From positions 41,895-105,894 of the forward strand of contig JASANE010007084.1 in NCBI GenBank assembly GCA_030248225.1: DNA of 64,000 nt, in the 5' to 3' direction. The number at the start of each line of letters is the position of its first letter. Positions within the stretch are counted from its first letter, which is position 1. Shown here piece by piece: positions 1-11,167 of the stretch. Position numbers and translations under genes: made by a program. Below the pieces are notes generated by a model. The model was given only the letters and a program-made list of their open reading frames with translations, did not search any database and was not told the origin of the DNA. Origin of the DNA: Trileptium ribeirensis. Taxonomy: Eukaryota; Nematoda; Enoplea; Enoplida; Thoracostomopsidae.

Positions 1-774
1 TTATTCAGTTAAGCGCTATAAACATCATCGGTATACAGAGTAATATTATAGCGTTATGTGTAGCCGTATTATACAAACTCTGGATTCCATTTGCAAAATA
101 TACACTTATAATTTAAAAACACATCCGGAGCTAACTTAACGCCGCTGATTGGCTGTTTTGCAGATTGTATCACAGTCTATCCAATCAGAATCCAAAAAAA
201 CGAAACAGTTGAAACTTTGTACGATGAATTCGTTGATTTACCGCCGAATATTCGGCTAAGCGGCCATAAAAGCGCATTGATGAGTCATCAACTTTAAAAG
301 TTGGAATTTTTTAAAATTCAAGCAGTGTGGTATCCAAGGGACGTTATAATATTACAAAAAGTATAACAATTGTTAGTAAAATGCGATGATAACCACAATT
401 AGTGAAATACAAAACAAAATTTTAGTATCAATAAAATTGGAACAAACACAACGAAATTGATTGTCCAAAGTGTATTTAGACGTTGCCGTTGGCTTCGCAA
501 CAGTTTATGCAACAAATTGTCACAACGGAAAATTTTTCCGTGTCGCAAGATTCGTTTCTAGCATTAAACACAGAGAATGACAGTAGTGGTGCCAAAGGTA
601 GTGAAACGCATACAATCAATTTGAAGTGAGGCTGCAGTGTTCATCTTATTGGTAGAGACTGATTCACAGCCGCATATTTAGCTCCGGATCATTATAGATC
701 TTAATATCCTTACAAAAGAACCTGGTAACACTTCACTAGAGAGTAACTTATGTCTAAATAAATGTTATTCTTAC

Positions 775-800
775 CGTGATGTGAGTTTCTTGTACAAATC
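775..800 (-). CDS. candidate 26-nt microexon
   Basis: Read on the minus strand, a pyrimidine-rich acceptor (ATTCCTCCAG) is followed after 26 nt by a near-consensus donor (ACG then GTAAGA). All three frames are open over so short a stretch, so the sequence does not fix a reading frame. No neighbouring exon was recognised. It may be a chance pairing of splice motifs. Confidence 0.15.
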
Positions 801-1680
801 CTGGAGGAATGTTACCAGCGCCTGAAATATTTTTGCTTATGATGACGAGTTCTAGCAAAGCGCAATATTTAGAATTTTATTACAAAATGTATTATGCGAC
901 AAAAGTTGTTAGCACGCCGACGGCTTTCTTGGGCATTGGTCGGCTATCATGCGACCGGAATCTTCGGCCAGCCGACCGAATTCAACGGCCGATCCATGGC
1001 TCTTACGACTGTTGCTCAACACTAGCTGTAGGTACCAGCGTTTTATTTCATTAACTTTAGGATGAAAGATTATATTTAATGAACATAAGTGTTGTAGCAT
1101 ACTTTTCTATTAAGTAAAATGAATTATAGTACAAGTAGTCTGATATCTTATTCACTACAAACATTAGGCAGTAGCACAAAACCGAGATTTAACGTATGTG
1201 TGCAGTCGAGCAATTAAGATATAATCATTACGAAGAAAATATCTTGGTGCATTCGAGGAGCTGCGACCGAGAGCTCGTTAATTTTCTCCCCTGAGGGCCG
1301 CCCTGGTCAGAGGTGGGGTGGGATATATCCCTGGCTACCCGGTTCCGCCTACTATGGCGTTTGTTAAAAATCAATTTATACATATAAAAATTTGGTACGG
1401 TGCATTATAGCAAGCGCCGAATCCTACGCCTACACGCACTATAGCAAGATTGTGCTCCAGTTGGTGCTCGACAAAGGCCGGCTTTGTATCCTCCGTGTGC
1501 ATCATATGTAATTCATATGCTATGTTATAAATGTATACACAACGAGGCGCCCAGCGATGGCCAATAACTTCTGACTCGCGACTTTCGCCACTGTCATCAG
1601 CACAATCTGTTACAGGCCGACCACCGGATCCGGGATCGTTAACAACCGCAAAAGTTTTCAACGGTCGGTTGTTGGCTGTA

Positions 1681-1705
1681 GGCCGGCCGTTCCCGACGGC
1701 CGGCC
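1681..1705. repeat. perfect GC-rich hairpin
   Basis: GGCCGGCCGT and its exact reverse complement ACGGCCGGCC flank a 5-nt loop (TCCCG). It sits in a small GC-rich island within AT-rich DNA. It probably marks the centre of a short palindromic element. Confidence 0.6.
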
Positions 1706-2222
1706 GCTTGTTCAACGGTGGGATATAACTCATAAAAATTTCTTTTAAATTTCATTAAAAGTACTCTGAGAGCATGTGCGATTGTTATATGACATTCTGT
1801 AAAAATCCTGCCAATATTTCTTTCTTCGGCTTTGAAAGAAAGTTGCGCATGGCCTACAAATGTGTTATAATTTAAGTTTGCTGTGATGAATATATTTCCG
1901 GAAAAATTATCCGTATACATTAATCAGACCAGTTGCGTGTTCCGATTAAAATTTATAGTTCTAGTGGCTGCTCAGGCCAATTTCAGTTGTATGTGCTAAT
2001 TGGAATTTACATAAAGGTGGACTTTATATTACACAATTTTTCATATAATAAAAGCGCTAAATAAAATAACGAAGTTACTATTGGCATTACAAACAACGAA
2101 CCCGTGCTTATTAGTCACAAAATCAATTTAATTCAAAAAGATTACGGATATAATGCCACAGATCTATGAGCACAGATTAATTTGGCACAAGCTATTAAAC
2201 AATTCCACTCATGGATATGCAT

Positions 2223-2230
2223 CAATACCC
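2223..2230. repeat. left target-site duplication
   Basis: CAATACCC lies directly before the CAGAGATGG terminus and matches CAATACGC after the right terminus in 7 of 8 positions. Eight bases is the duplication length produced by hAT transposases. Confidence 0.65.
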
Positions 2231-3052
2231 CAGAGATGGAACCGGACCACCGGGTCGCCGGATCATTTCGGGTCACATCCGTGGCCGGGTCACGGTATGC
2301 GACCCAATACTGACCCCGTCGGATTAAAGAACCGAAAGTACTCTTCCATGCCCTGTGCTCAATATTCATGAACAAAATCTTTTACCTTCTTTGTCTGCTC
2401 TGCTCTTTTGCATAGAAACAGTGAAAACTCAAGTGCACGTAAACGAAGGTGTGCAAGGTTGGTAAAAGGGGTTGCGATCCTTTGCTGTGTTCATGCCGTG
2501 GAACCACTAAAACAGTATTTAAAGCCCTGGGCGGTAGATATACTGCTTTTCAATTCGGTTTCGTACGGAAGTACATACAAGTCGTTTGCAATTCGCGCTC
2601 AAGCGACTTAGTATGACGAGTAAACTACTTTCAGAACACAGCCAAATGGCTAACATTTAACTTGAGCACCTCACCTACCTTTGTACACACCCGAACTCTG
2701 TGGTAGAGATGAGAATTTGGGCTCGAGGCTAGGCTGAAGCTTGAGTCTGTACAAAGCTCTTAGTTTCGAGCCGACCGCCTATAGTTCAGACAGCCATCGA
2801 GAAAACTTAACCTGGTATTTGATATTGGTCATGACCCGATTTTAGTATTTTTGATCTACATAGAAAGACAGACATAGAATGACTTGAATGAAGCTGCAAA
2901 TTAATTCAGTGCCGCATTTTCGGGTTTTTGGAGGATTTCTACCAAAGATTTTTCGGAGAGGAGTCTGAATAAAGTTTTTTTTGACCTGCACAAGTCCAAA
3001 TCTTAAATCAATTTGTAGCTAAAATTAATTGCCTCAAAGTGAGATCTAATGC

Positions 3053-3540
3053 AGGTTTCACAGAATAATGAGTGCAAAAAGTAGGCAGTTTTGTCTTTAA
3101 CAGCGGTTTGCAAAAAAATAGTCTCTTATGGATGGTTATACGATATTTTAGTTTCTTGCAAACGGCTGCTAGGGATTTTTGTCTTTAATGACTGCTTGTT
3201 TGATATTTAAATCTCTAACAGAGAGCTGTAAGAGACTTTAGTCTTATATAGATAGCTCATAAATACAAAAAACTCTAGCAACTAGCTGTTAGAGACTATA
3301 ATCTCTTGCAGGTAGCCATAGCAGATTATTGTCTCTAAAGACTAGCTGTTAGAAACCTTTGTCTCTTACAGGCAGTTATAAAATACAAAAGTCTCTAATA
3401 GCTGTCCATTAGAATTTCAAATATTTAAAGGTTGGTTGTAAGAGATTTTTGTATTTTACAGCTGGTTGTAAGAGACAACAGTTTCGAACAGCTAACCATT
3501 AGAAACAAATGTCTGTTAAAGCAAGCTCATTATTGATTTT
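3053..3540. repeat. left arm of large internal inverted repeat
   Basis: This stretch matches the reverse complement of 6580-7063 along its whole length with only scattered differences. It is built from diverged units of roughly 40 bp around TCTCTAACAGCTAG and CTAGCTGTTAGAGAC, so each arm is itself full of small palindromes. The layout resembles foldback-type elements nested between hAT ends. Confidence 0.85.
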
Positions 3541-4430
3541 GGTGCCCCTCTAATTTGACATTGATGCCCCTGTCTAGTTTGATATTTTTGCCCACTCGAG
3601 TTTTATATTGGCCCCTCCCATCCAGTTTGACATTGGTCTCCAGTTTGATATTGGTGCCCCTCCAGTTTGATATTGGTTACGCCTCCAGCTTGATATCGGT
3701 GCCCCTCCAGTTTGATATTGATGACCGTGTATAGTTTGATATTGGTGCCACCCTTGAACATTATATTGGCTCCTCCCCTCCAGTTTGACATTGTATCCAG
3801 TTTGATATTGGAGCCCGCTCCAGTTTGATATTGGCGCCCCGCTCCAGTTTGATAGTGGTAGTCCCCTCCAGATTGACATTGCTGAACCCTCCAGGTTGAT
3901 ATTGGTGCTCCCAGTTTGATATTAGTGCCCCCGCCAGTTCGATATTTGTCCCCCCTCCAGTTGGATATCGGTGCCCCCTCCAGTTTGATATTGGTGTTCC
4001 CTTCCAGTTTGTTTTTGGTGCCTCATACAATTGGATATACGTGCCCTCCTCCAGTTTCACATTCATGTTCGCCTTTAGTTTGATAGTGATGCCCCCTCCA
4101 GTTTGATATTGGTGCCCTCCTCCAGTTTGATATTGGCACCTCACTCCAGTTTGATAATGGTGTCCCCGTTTCATATTGGTGCCTCTTCCAGTTGGATATT
4201 GGTGTTCCCCTCCAGTTTGATATTGGTGCCCCCCTCCAATTGGATATAGGTGCCCTTCTCAAGTTTGACATTCATGTTCGCCTTTAGTTTGATAGTGATG
4301 CCCCCTCCAGTTTGAGATTGGTGCCCTCCTTCAGTTTGATATTGGAACCACCCTCCAGTTTGATAATGGTGTCCCCTCCAGTTTGATATTGGTGCCCCTC
4401 CAGACTTATATTGGTGCCCCTCTAGATCGA
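3541..4430. repeat. minisatellite, CTCCAGTTTGATATTGGTGCC units
   Basis: About 35-40 variable units of 20-27 bp around CTCCAGTTTGATATTGGTGCC. The array starts exactly where the left inverted arm ends. The same unit occurs in opposite orientation next to the right arm (6401-6579), so the minisatellite belongs to the inverted-repeat structure. Long minus-strand reading frames rich in Gln-Tyr-Gln-Thr-Gly across the array are by-products of the repeat. Confidence 0.85.
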
Positions 4431-6400
4431 ATATTAAAATTTTACCATTATTGTTGCTGGAGAGTAAAGACACACCCAATACAAATTTGGTACAATATAA
4501 CCAATGTGTTCGAGGGCTAAAAACTCTAAACTCTAACTTTTAAAATCTCTAAATCGGACGGTATGACAAAAATGTATAACAACAAATTTGTAGCTCTCGA
4601 TGATGACACTATGCACTGCCCTCGATCATCTCGAAGAGACGTTGCTATCGAGAGAGGATCTTTAAGACGGAAAATTTCTTGGTATTTTTTGCAGCCCGAT
4701 GGATCTCGTAACAATTATTACATAAAATTTTTTAGCATTGCAGATCGTTAAAATTAAATGTTTTCTAATTCGTATCGGTTTCGTGACAATTCGGACAGAG
4801 AATCATTGGAACATGACAAACTAAAGCTTGGTGCATAATCTGATTCTATTGGAATAAAAAGTATGAAAGTAAAACAAGTAAGGCGACGACTCAAGGGTGC
4901 AACGTACAGCCAAAAAGGTTCCCCGTACAATTTACAGCAATTTCTGGCAAGCTCTCATTTCGACAATTTACGTAACAATATATTATTATTCGTCATAAAA
5001 AGCAATGGGTTCCCTTCAAACTTAAAATGTCTCTAAGTGACACTCTTAATAGTAGTGACAATAAATACTATTCCAGCAGAACATTATGGGGAACCGACAT
5101 TTTCAACACACTCCGGAAACATAAGTCTTTTACTTCTCTCTAATAATCAGAAAAGACTGAAACATTCAAAATTTTTGAGTGACTGCATCCATGTAAAATT
5201 AGAATTTCAGAGGCGATTTTTTATGTTATGCTTTTTAAAGAAACGCAATATTACACCATCAATGCATTGTGTACAGCGCTATAGCACTTCCTGAGCCATT
5301 TCAATAATATTTAAACGTTACCACATGGGGAAAATATAATTAACTTTAAGTTAAAATTTAGAATTTTAATAATTTCAAATACAATTTGTTTTGAAAGGAC
5401 TGTAATAATTCGTTATTTTCCGAATACTGGAAAATCGATTTTGGCAAGTAAGTTGCCGCCTGTTTTCCATATTTTAGAAAATTGGCTTCTTGCGTGGCGT
5501 ATTAGAATTCAAAATTGCGTGTATCGCAAGCCACCGCTGTTTGTGTAGACAGGAATTTCTATGTTTTACCGAAGCAGAATATTTTAAATTCGCCTTTAAC
5601 ACAATACGTATACATGGGTTATTTATACTCCACTTCAAAACTTATGGGTCGTATAACCACTTTGGTACAAGATGATGTGATTGAATGGAATATTTCTGCG
5701 ATAAAATGAAATTCTTTCGGAATAAACAATTTGTATTTTTGAGCGGAGCGAGGCGAAGCCGAGCGAAGCATTTTTATTTTCTGTCTGGGAGCAAAAAAGT
5801 CGATGTCCGTTCGTCCGTTCGTCTTTCATGGATCTCAAGAACCACTGAACCGATTTTAAAAACTTTTTTGTTTGAAAGCCTATCATGTCAGTGTGTGCAC
5901 CTGATATTTGGGATTAATTTTGAGTGGTTAATTAGCTAATTAGTTAAGCTTATGCAGCTAAAATAGAGAATTTTGCAATATTTGTGTTATTTATTGAAAT
6001 AGAATAGTTTCGATCAAACCATTATAGGGTTTTTGGGTCGAAGAATTCAAATATAATATTTGTACCAATGATAAAGCCCTATACCCTATGCAAATGTAGT
6101 TATTTGAAGAACATAAAATTGAGTACATTCGTAATGCCACAGCCCAAGCTCCGCTCACAAATGTAGTTCCACTACTGACTAGTTCATAGTTTTGTTAACG
6201 GGGAAAATTCTTATGAATGCACAGGCCAAATTTTCTATATTTATTTTTCTAAGTTAACATACTTTAAATATGTATTAAAAGGTGCGTATTTAAAAATACC
6301 AAATAAAATATAGCACTGTATCAAACAGTATTAAGCGAACGTGCTTTGTTGTTTCGAAAATAATACAGAATGTTAAATTAAGCTGATAGCAATTTGTCTC
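4431..6400. other. unique interior of the hAT-type element
   Basis: AT-rich spacer between the two minisatellite blocks. No convincing gene was found in it; the short open frames have no recognisable domain. It contains the dispersed fragment at 5736-5940. Confidence 0.5.
5736..5940 (+). repeat. dispersed repeat fragment with GAGCGGAGCGAGGCGAAGC motif
   Basis: A run of GAGCG/GCGAAGC steps is followed by GTCCGTTCGTCCGTTCGTC and then ATGGATCTCAAGAACC. This arrangement resembles repeats common in invertebrate genomes. It ends in an AT-rich TTAGCTAATTAGTTAAG stretch. No coding potential is apparent. Confidence 0.4.
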
Positions 6401-6579
6401 GGGAGGCACCAATATCAAACTGAACGGGGCGCCAATAATAAACTAGAGGGGCACACCAATATTAAACTGAAGTGATGCACCAATATCAAGCTGGAGAGGG
6501 CACCATTATGAAACTGGAAGGTGCACTAATATCTAGCTGGATGGGGCACCAATATTAAACTGGAGGGGGCACCAACATC
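6401..6579. repeat. inverted counterpart of the GGTGCC minisatellite
   Basis: Units such as GGGGCACCAATATTAAACTGG are the reverse complement of the units at 3541-4430. Only about seven are present here against 35-40 on the left, so the two sides have expanded or contracted independently. Confidence 0.8.
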
Positions 6580-7063
6580 AATAATGAGCTTGCTATAACA
6601 GATATTTGTTTCTAATGGCTAGCTGTTAGAAACTTTTGTCTCTTATAGCCAGCTGTAAAATACAAAAATCTCTTACAACCAACCTTTAAATATTTGAAAT
6701 TCTAATGGACAACTATTAGAGACTTTTGTATTTTATAACTGTCTGTAAGGGACAAAAGTTTCTAACAGCTAAACTTTAGAGACAGTAATCTGCTATGGCT
6801 AGCTGCAAGAGATTATAGTCTCTAACAGCTAGTTGCTAGAGATTTTTGTATTTATGAGCTATCTATATAAGACTAAAGTCTCTTACAGCTCTCTGTTAGA
6901 GATTTAAATATCAAACAAGCAGTCATTAAAGACAAAAATCCCTAGCAGCCGTTTGCAAGAAACTAAAATATCGTATAACCGTCCATAAGAGACTTTATTT
7001 TTTTGCAAACGGCTGTTAAAGACAAAACTGCCCACTTTTTGCACTCATTATTCTGTGAAACCT
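6580..7063. repeat. right arm of large internal inverted repeat
   Basis: Reverse complement of 3053-3540. The outer edge reads AATGAGTGCAAAAAGTGGGC on the minus strand against AATGAGTGCAAAAAGTAGGC in the left arm. The high match over nearly 500 bp implies the arms are younger than the decayed flanks or have been kept alike by gene conversion. Confidence 0.85.
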
Positions 7064-7139
7064 ACACAAGCCCTCGCACAGGTGTCTTTCTATGTATACA
7101 TTTACGCGTCCAGGCCCATCACGTCCTATTTAAATATCC

Positions 7140-7450
7140 GAGCTTTCCGTAGCCAAGCCGAGCCGTAAAAAGGTTTCGACTCGAGCCTGATAACACTATA
7201 GTCGATTCGAGACGGGCCTAAGAATTCGGATCGTTCGACCATCTGGCCTCTGTTCACCGAAAGCGCAACTGTAATCGGTCTCTAGTAGCGGTTTGCTAAG
7301 CAGATATTCACTGTTCTCTGAAATCGTTCCTACTACTAATTCGCAGATTACACGTTGGCTGCGTTGGAAATTATCTTGTCAAATAACCTCTACAGTGACC
7401 GTGTTACTGTTACGGCCGGGTCACAATATAGTGACCCAGTGCCATCTCTG
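7140..7450 (-). repeat. subterminal block shared with 24272-24640
   Basis: Read on the minus strand, this block aligns with 24272 onward. Shared landmarks include GACAAGATAATTTCCAA, CAGCCAA followed by GTGTAAT, TAGTGTTATCAGG and AAACCTTT. The two copies differ at many positions, so they are old members of one transposon family. Confidence 0.65.
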
Positions 7451-7458
7451 CAATACGC
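7451..7458. repeat. right target-site duplication
   Basis: CAATACGC directly follows the right terminus CCATCTCTG and pairs with CAATACCC on the left with one mismatch. Confidence 0.65.
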
Positions 7459-8892
7459 ATTAAAACATATTGAAGAATACATGTTATATTAACAGTATAG
7501 GGAGTACGTATTTAATACGCTGACACCAGCAGTATAGCTTTTATATGCACATTATTTTATTGAATTTCACTAGAAGCTTCCCAAAGACCGTTAAATTTTT
7601 TATAATTTTAACGTCATCTGTTCAACCTGAAACCCGTTATACGTTATATTGTGATCTATAAGTCTGCTCGTTAATATTTGTGAACCTACATAGTCTCTAG
7701 TTTGGCATTTATATTCATCATTTATCTATTCACATCAGAATAATAAATGACAGAATAAGGTTTTCATTACCTTCTGTTTAGTGCATGTTAGCCATTTTAT
7801 ATGTTAGCAGCATCATTTATTTCTCTTAAAAGTTACAAAGTGACAATTAATGGTTGCCATTACCTATCACAAATTCAACGATTGTTAGATTAATTGCGTA
7901 ACATACGTGATATTATTAGCACACTGGTAAGGATTTTTTTGTGCGTCATACCGTACAGAGGGTTGTATATATAAAATACGAATTAACAACATAATATATT
8001 CTGTCTTAATTTTCTGTATTTTGCAGACACTAATTGGGCGCAAGTCCATACAGTTTTACCGGACCAGACCCATGCGATATTTTGCATATAATCCCTAAAA
8101 ATTGGCGTTTACATATGAATAACTGTCGCACCGACCCCCATGCCCAAAATAGCGTTGCAACCCAATGTAAACTGCACCTTTGCGCCAATTAAATAGACGT
8201 TTATTAAAGGAATACCGAATCGAAAGATGCGTTTTGCGCTTGAAAATATCGTCAATTTCTCCCACTTGTGGTCACACCGACTTAAATGTATTGAAATAAG
8301 CACTATTAGGTTGCCCATATTTATCTTGTATACATCCAGGGTGTCTATGGGATCCTGAAAGTCATTTTTCCGGTTCTTGGGGGTCAAATTCCCGGTTTAT
8401 ACAGTCCTGAAAATGATATTTCTGTAATGGCAACTGGTGTGTACAATTCAGCATGCAAACACATCATTTTACAATGGCTTTTCAGCATTTGAATATCACA
8501 ACGGTTGCAAATTCAACACCTGGTTCCACAATTAAATACTAGAGTTGCAGAGTTAATATCTCGGCTGATTTAGATTCGTTGGGATTCCTTTGAAATACGC
8601 ATGTATCACAAATAAGAAGAAAGGTAAATTTCAAGAACCGTCTTTTCACATGAAATACGGATGCCTAAAAACTAAGCTGTTACGTAGACCGATGTTAGCA
8701 GTATGTTAGCCTTAACTTTAATGACATAAGACTTCTACCATGTAAACATAATACAAAAAAATTGCGGTTAACTTATATATAACATAACCTATCCTACATA
8801 ACATGAGGAAGTATGTAAATCAAGAAAACAGTATTGCACATCACATGTTTAAGCAAATTAAGTAAACCGATACCAAACGAACAGTTATCCAG
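7459..8892. other. non-coding DNA downstream of gene A
   Basis: AT-rich sequence in which no gene was seen. It would contain the 3' UTR and polyadenylation site of the minus-strand SET gene, but no single signal stands out. GACACTAATTGGGC at about 8027 recurs near 26231, a hint of a shared repeat edge. Confidence 0.45.
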
Positions 8893-9473
8893 TTATGAAT
8901 TCTGAAGCCACCATACTCTTCTATCATAATCCCCATAGTCATAAAAAAGCTGATCGCCTTTTTTCAGTGTCACTAATGCTTTGAAGAAAATGTAGTCAAC
9001 GCCATTTACTTCTTGCAAAAAAGGCTTCAGGTTAGGATGCAGGCGAGAGTGGTTGATGTAGCGCCCTTTTCGCTTGCTGCTGAGAGCATCAATACATTGC
9101 CACTTGTCACGTCTATCTTTATAGAAAAACAAATAGCAACTGAAGTTCTTCTTCTTTGCTTTCCTGAACGCTTTGACTCGAGAGTTCTCTCGGTAAATTC
9201 CAACTGAACGCGAAACACATTGCCCATGATATATGCAGATTAATTCTCCTGCCTCGAAATTCTTGTCCACATATACTCCTTTCCCGATCGCCGGGTCTCC
9301 AGTGTGACGAACAATGAGGGATTTTCGATCGTTAGCTACCAACTGCTCAAGAAATTCTGGTGCATAACTACGTTTAGAATGAGTTATCGTTCGCTTGGCA
9401 CGATCTCGGTAACTCACCTTCTTGTCTTCGAGAGCTTGGAGTATTCTTATCTCTAACGTGTCGTCAACTTCTT
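8893..9473 (-). CDS. gene A terminal exon: KMT5A/SETD8-like SET-domain lysine methyltransferase
   Basis: The exon follows an acceptor (TATTTTCACTTTTAG) and encodes a split codon plus 192 residues, ending in TAA. The SET domain fills most of it. Counting from the first full codon, a GKG cofactor-loop motif lies at 63-65, IYHG at 80-83, RYINHS at 137-142 and FYDYGD at 176-181. This order and spacing match KMT5A (PR-Set7/SETD8), which monomethylates histone H4 Lys20 using S-adenosylmethionine. There is no post-SET cysteine cluster, as in KMT5A. A nuclear methyltransferase role is inferred; the substrate is unproven. No ATG precedes the domain within the open frame, so the protein must begin in upstream exons. 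An internal AAG-GTGAGT at about 9417 looks like a strong splice donor, yet the frame reads through it into the domain. KMT5A-like genes can be multicopy in invertebrates, so this may be one of a family. Confidence 0.88.
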
Positions 9474-10347
9474 CTAAAAGTGAAAATACGCTGCCATATT
9501 AATTAAAGGCAGAGTAGCACGCATATGGGTGTCAAACATAGTGGATATGTAGACAGAACTGTCTTTCTAAACATAATAATAGGTAAATAATAATTAATGA
9601 AAACTGGGTTTTGTCCAAGGTAGAGGCGGTAGATTTTTCAGGGCAGCCCACAATCTGCTATGAATACAAAGTAGAAAGAGTTCAATTTGAACATACAATT
9701 GACAACCGTGAACGTTTCTGCTCAGATAGACACCTGGCGTTCCTATTTGTTAAAGTATAACAAATTCTACCCAAAGTTTAATATGTTATCTAACCTACAT
9801 TTACACGCTACATATTTGTTGAGTTAGAATTTACGTAGGTGTGAAATAAAATTGATTTCTATACGTGCAAAGTAAATGTTTTCCATTACCTTTGGACTTT
9901 TAGTGCACTAAATTCGAGAAAACATGCAATTTTTGCACCAAATCCACAGCCTTAAAGAAAGTAAGCTTAAGTGATTATGCTATTTTAGCGAAAAGATATT
10001 GTCACATAGTTGTGCCTTTTACAATTTTTGTCTATCTCCAAGCTGCAGTTTGCGACGCCTACGGCCCAAAGGAATTTTTGCTCTTTCCTACACTATAATT
10101 ATGTAAAGATTGGTATATTGCCAAAGTATTAACATAGGTAGTCATGAAGGTTTGTCCTGGATTGCTTGGTTTGCTTTCTCTTTCTCTTTTTAATGGTCAT
10201 TGCATTTGAACAATTTTTGCGGTAGTTGGGAAAGGGCCAGAAAGTTGTGTTCCGCAAAGCTGTATATCTCGATGAACTGGTTTTGCTGGACCCTAGCCGA
10301 ATGAACTGGTCTTTTGGACCATAACCGTAGCAAGCATTAATTAAAAA

Positions 10348-10785
10348 CATAATTCAAAGTAAACTCTGCAACGGAAGAGACCTTTACCGTGGCATTTCCC
10401 ATAAGGGTCGATAACGTTATGGCACATCGAATCATAGGCATATCGTCTATTGACTCTTCTGCGGAAATATATTTATTACTGTTGGGTTTTGTGAACCCTA
10501 GGTCCTAGAAAATATTTCTTCAAAAATGAAAGTTTCAAAGTGAACTCTACACTGCAAGAAGCCTTCGACGCGGAATTACTCACAAGGGTCAATGACTTCC
10601 GGGATGATTTCTGGAGGGTTCCCCTATATTTATTACCGTTGGGTTTTGTGAACCCTAGGTCCTAGAAAACATTTCTTCAAAAAATGAAAGTTTCAAACTG
10701 AACTCTACAGCGCAAGAAGCCGTCGACGCAGAATTTCTCACAATGGTCAATTACTTCCGGGATGATTTCTGGAGGGTCCCCCACT
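10348..10785. repeat. 157-bp tandem repeat, about 2.7 copies
   Basis: GTTGGGTTTTGTGAACCCTA starts at 10481 and again at 10638, giving a 157-bp period. The two full units share AAAATGAAAGTTTCAAA, GCAAGAAGCC and CTTCCGGGATGATTTCTGGA. A more diverged partial unit precedes them from about 10348. Confidence 0.8.
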
Positions 10786-10980
10786 TCGTTGTCCCTAACT
10801 GCTGTCAACCTTCAAAATGGATTGTTTGCTTCAATTTTTCCATAAATGTATGCGCAACTTATTTTGACCCGGTTGATTGTTAAGTTCTCCAGTGAACCAT
10901 ATGGGGCAGAAGGTTAAGCTGTAGACCTAACAGTACCAGCGAAGCATCCAGTTTGATACGATAGTGTGTTGTAAACTTGA

Positions 10981-11167
10981 CCCACTTCTGGCGGTAAATC
11001 AGTTTATTTTACAAACAAACCGTACAAATATTGACATGATTGCTTACGTACTTGAAAACTCTGTAAAAGAAATGGTAGATAGAGCTGTTTCATTTGATGC
11101 ACAGTTCCGTTTAATCGCAGGAGTTATGTCACCAGCAGCAGGGCCTAAAATTATTGTGCATTTATAG
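10981..11167 (+). CDS. unassigned open frame with protein-like composition
   Basis: Fifty-odd residues reading NQFILQTNRTNIDMIAYV early and AGVMSPAAGPKIIVHL before a TAG stop. Composition is balanced and not repeat-derived, but there is no recognised domain, convincing acceptor or partner exon. It lies inside the presumed last intron of gene A on the opposite strand. It could be an exon remnant of another gene or chance. Confidence 0.2.

Larger units (their letters stand above)
1..2230. other. non-coding flank upstream of the hAT element
   Basis: AT-rich sequence without a convincing gene. The only protein-like hint is a possible minus-strand microexon near 775-800. GC-rich islands at about 905-1035 and 1615-1710 contain GGCCGGCCG and CGGCCG palindromes. 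Similar short islands occur near 18780-18910 and 22540-22600, suggesting small dispersed inverted-repeat elements. Confidence 0.5.
2231..7450. mobile_element. non-autonomous hAT-type DNA transposon, 5.2 kb
   Basis: The left end begins CAGAGATGGAACCGGACCAC. The right end, read inward on the minus strand, begins CAGAGATGGCACTGGGTCAC, so 16 of 20 terminal bases match. The CAGAGATG start fits the hAT consensus, and the flanks carry an 8-bp duplication with one mismatch. No transposase reading frame is visible, so the element would depend on a helper. Both ends are rich in GGGTCAC/GTGACCCG subterminal motifs. The interior holds two ~485-bp inverted arms, each ending in a minisatellite, and about 2 kb of AT-rich DNA. 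A related end lies at 24272. The mismatched duplication suggests an old insertion. Confidence 0.7.

Noticed and set aside
3574..4479. Minus-strand open frames rich in QYQTGG/SNWRG repeats
   Set aside because: They follow the ~23-bp minisatellite exactly in three overlapping frames and have no start, splice or domain evidence.
10129..10350. Minus-strand frame with a Lys/Arg-rich tail as a possible SET-gene exon
   Set aside because: No splice pair with the phase-1 pattern was found, and the composition is not distinctive.
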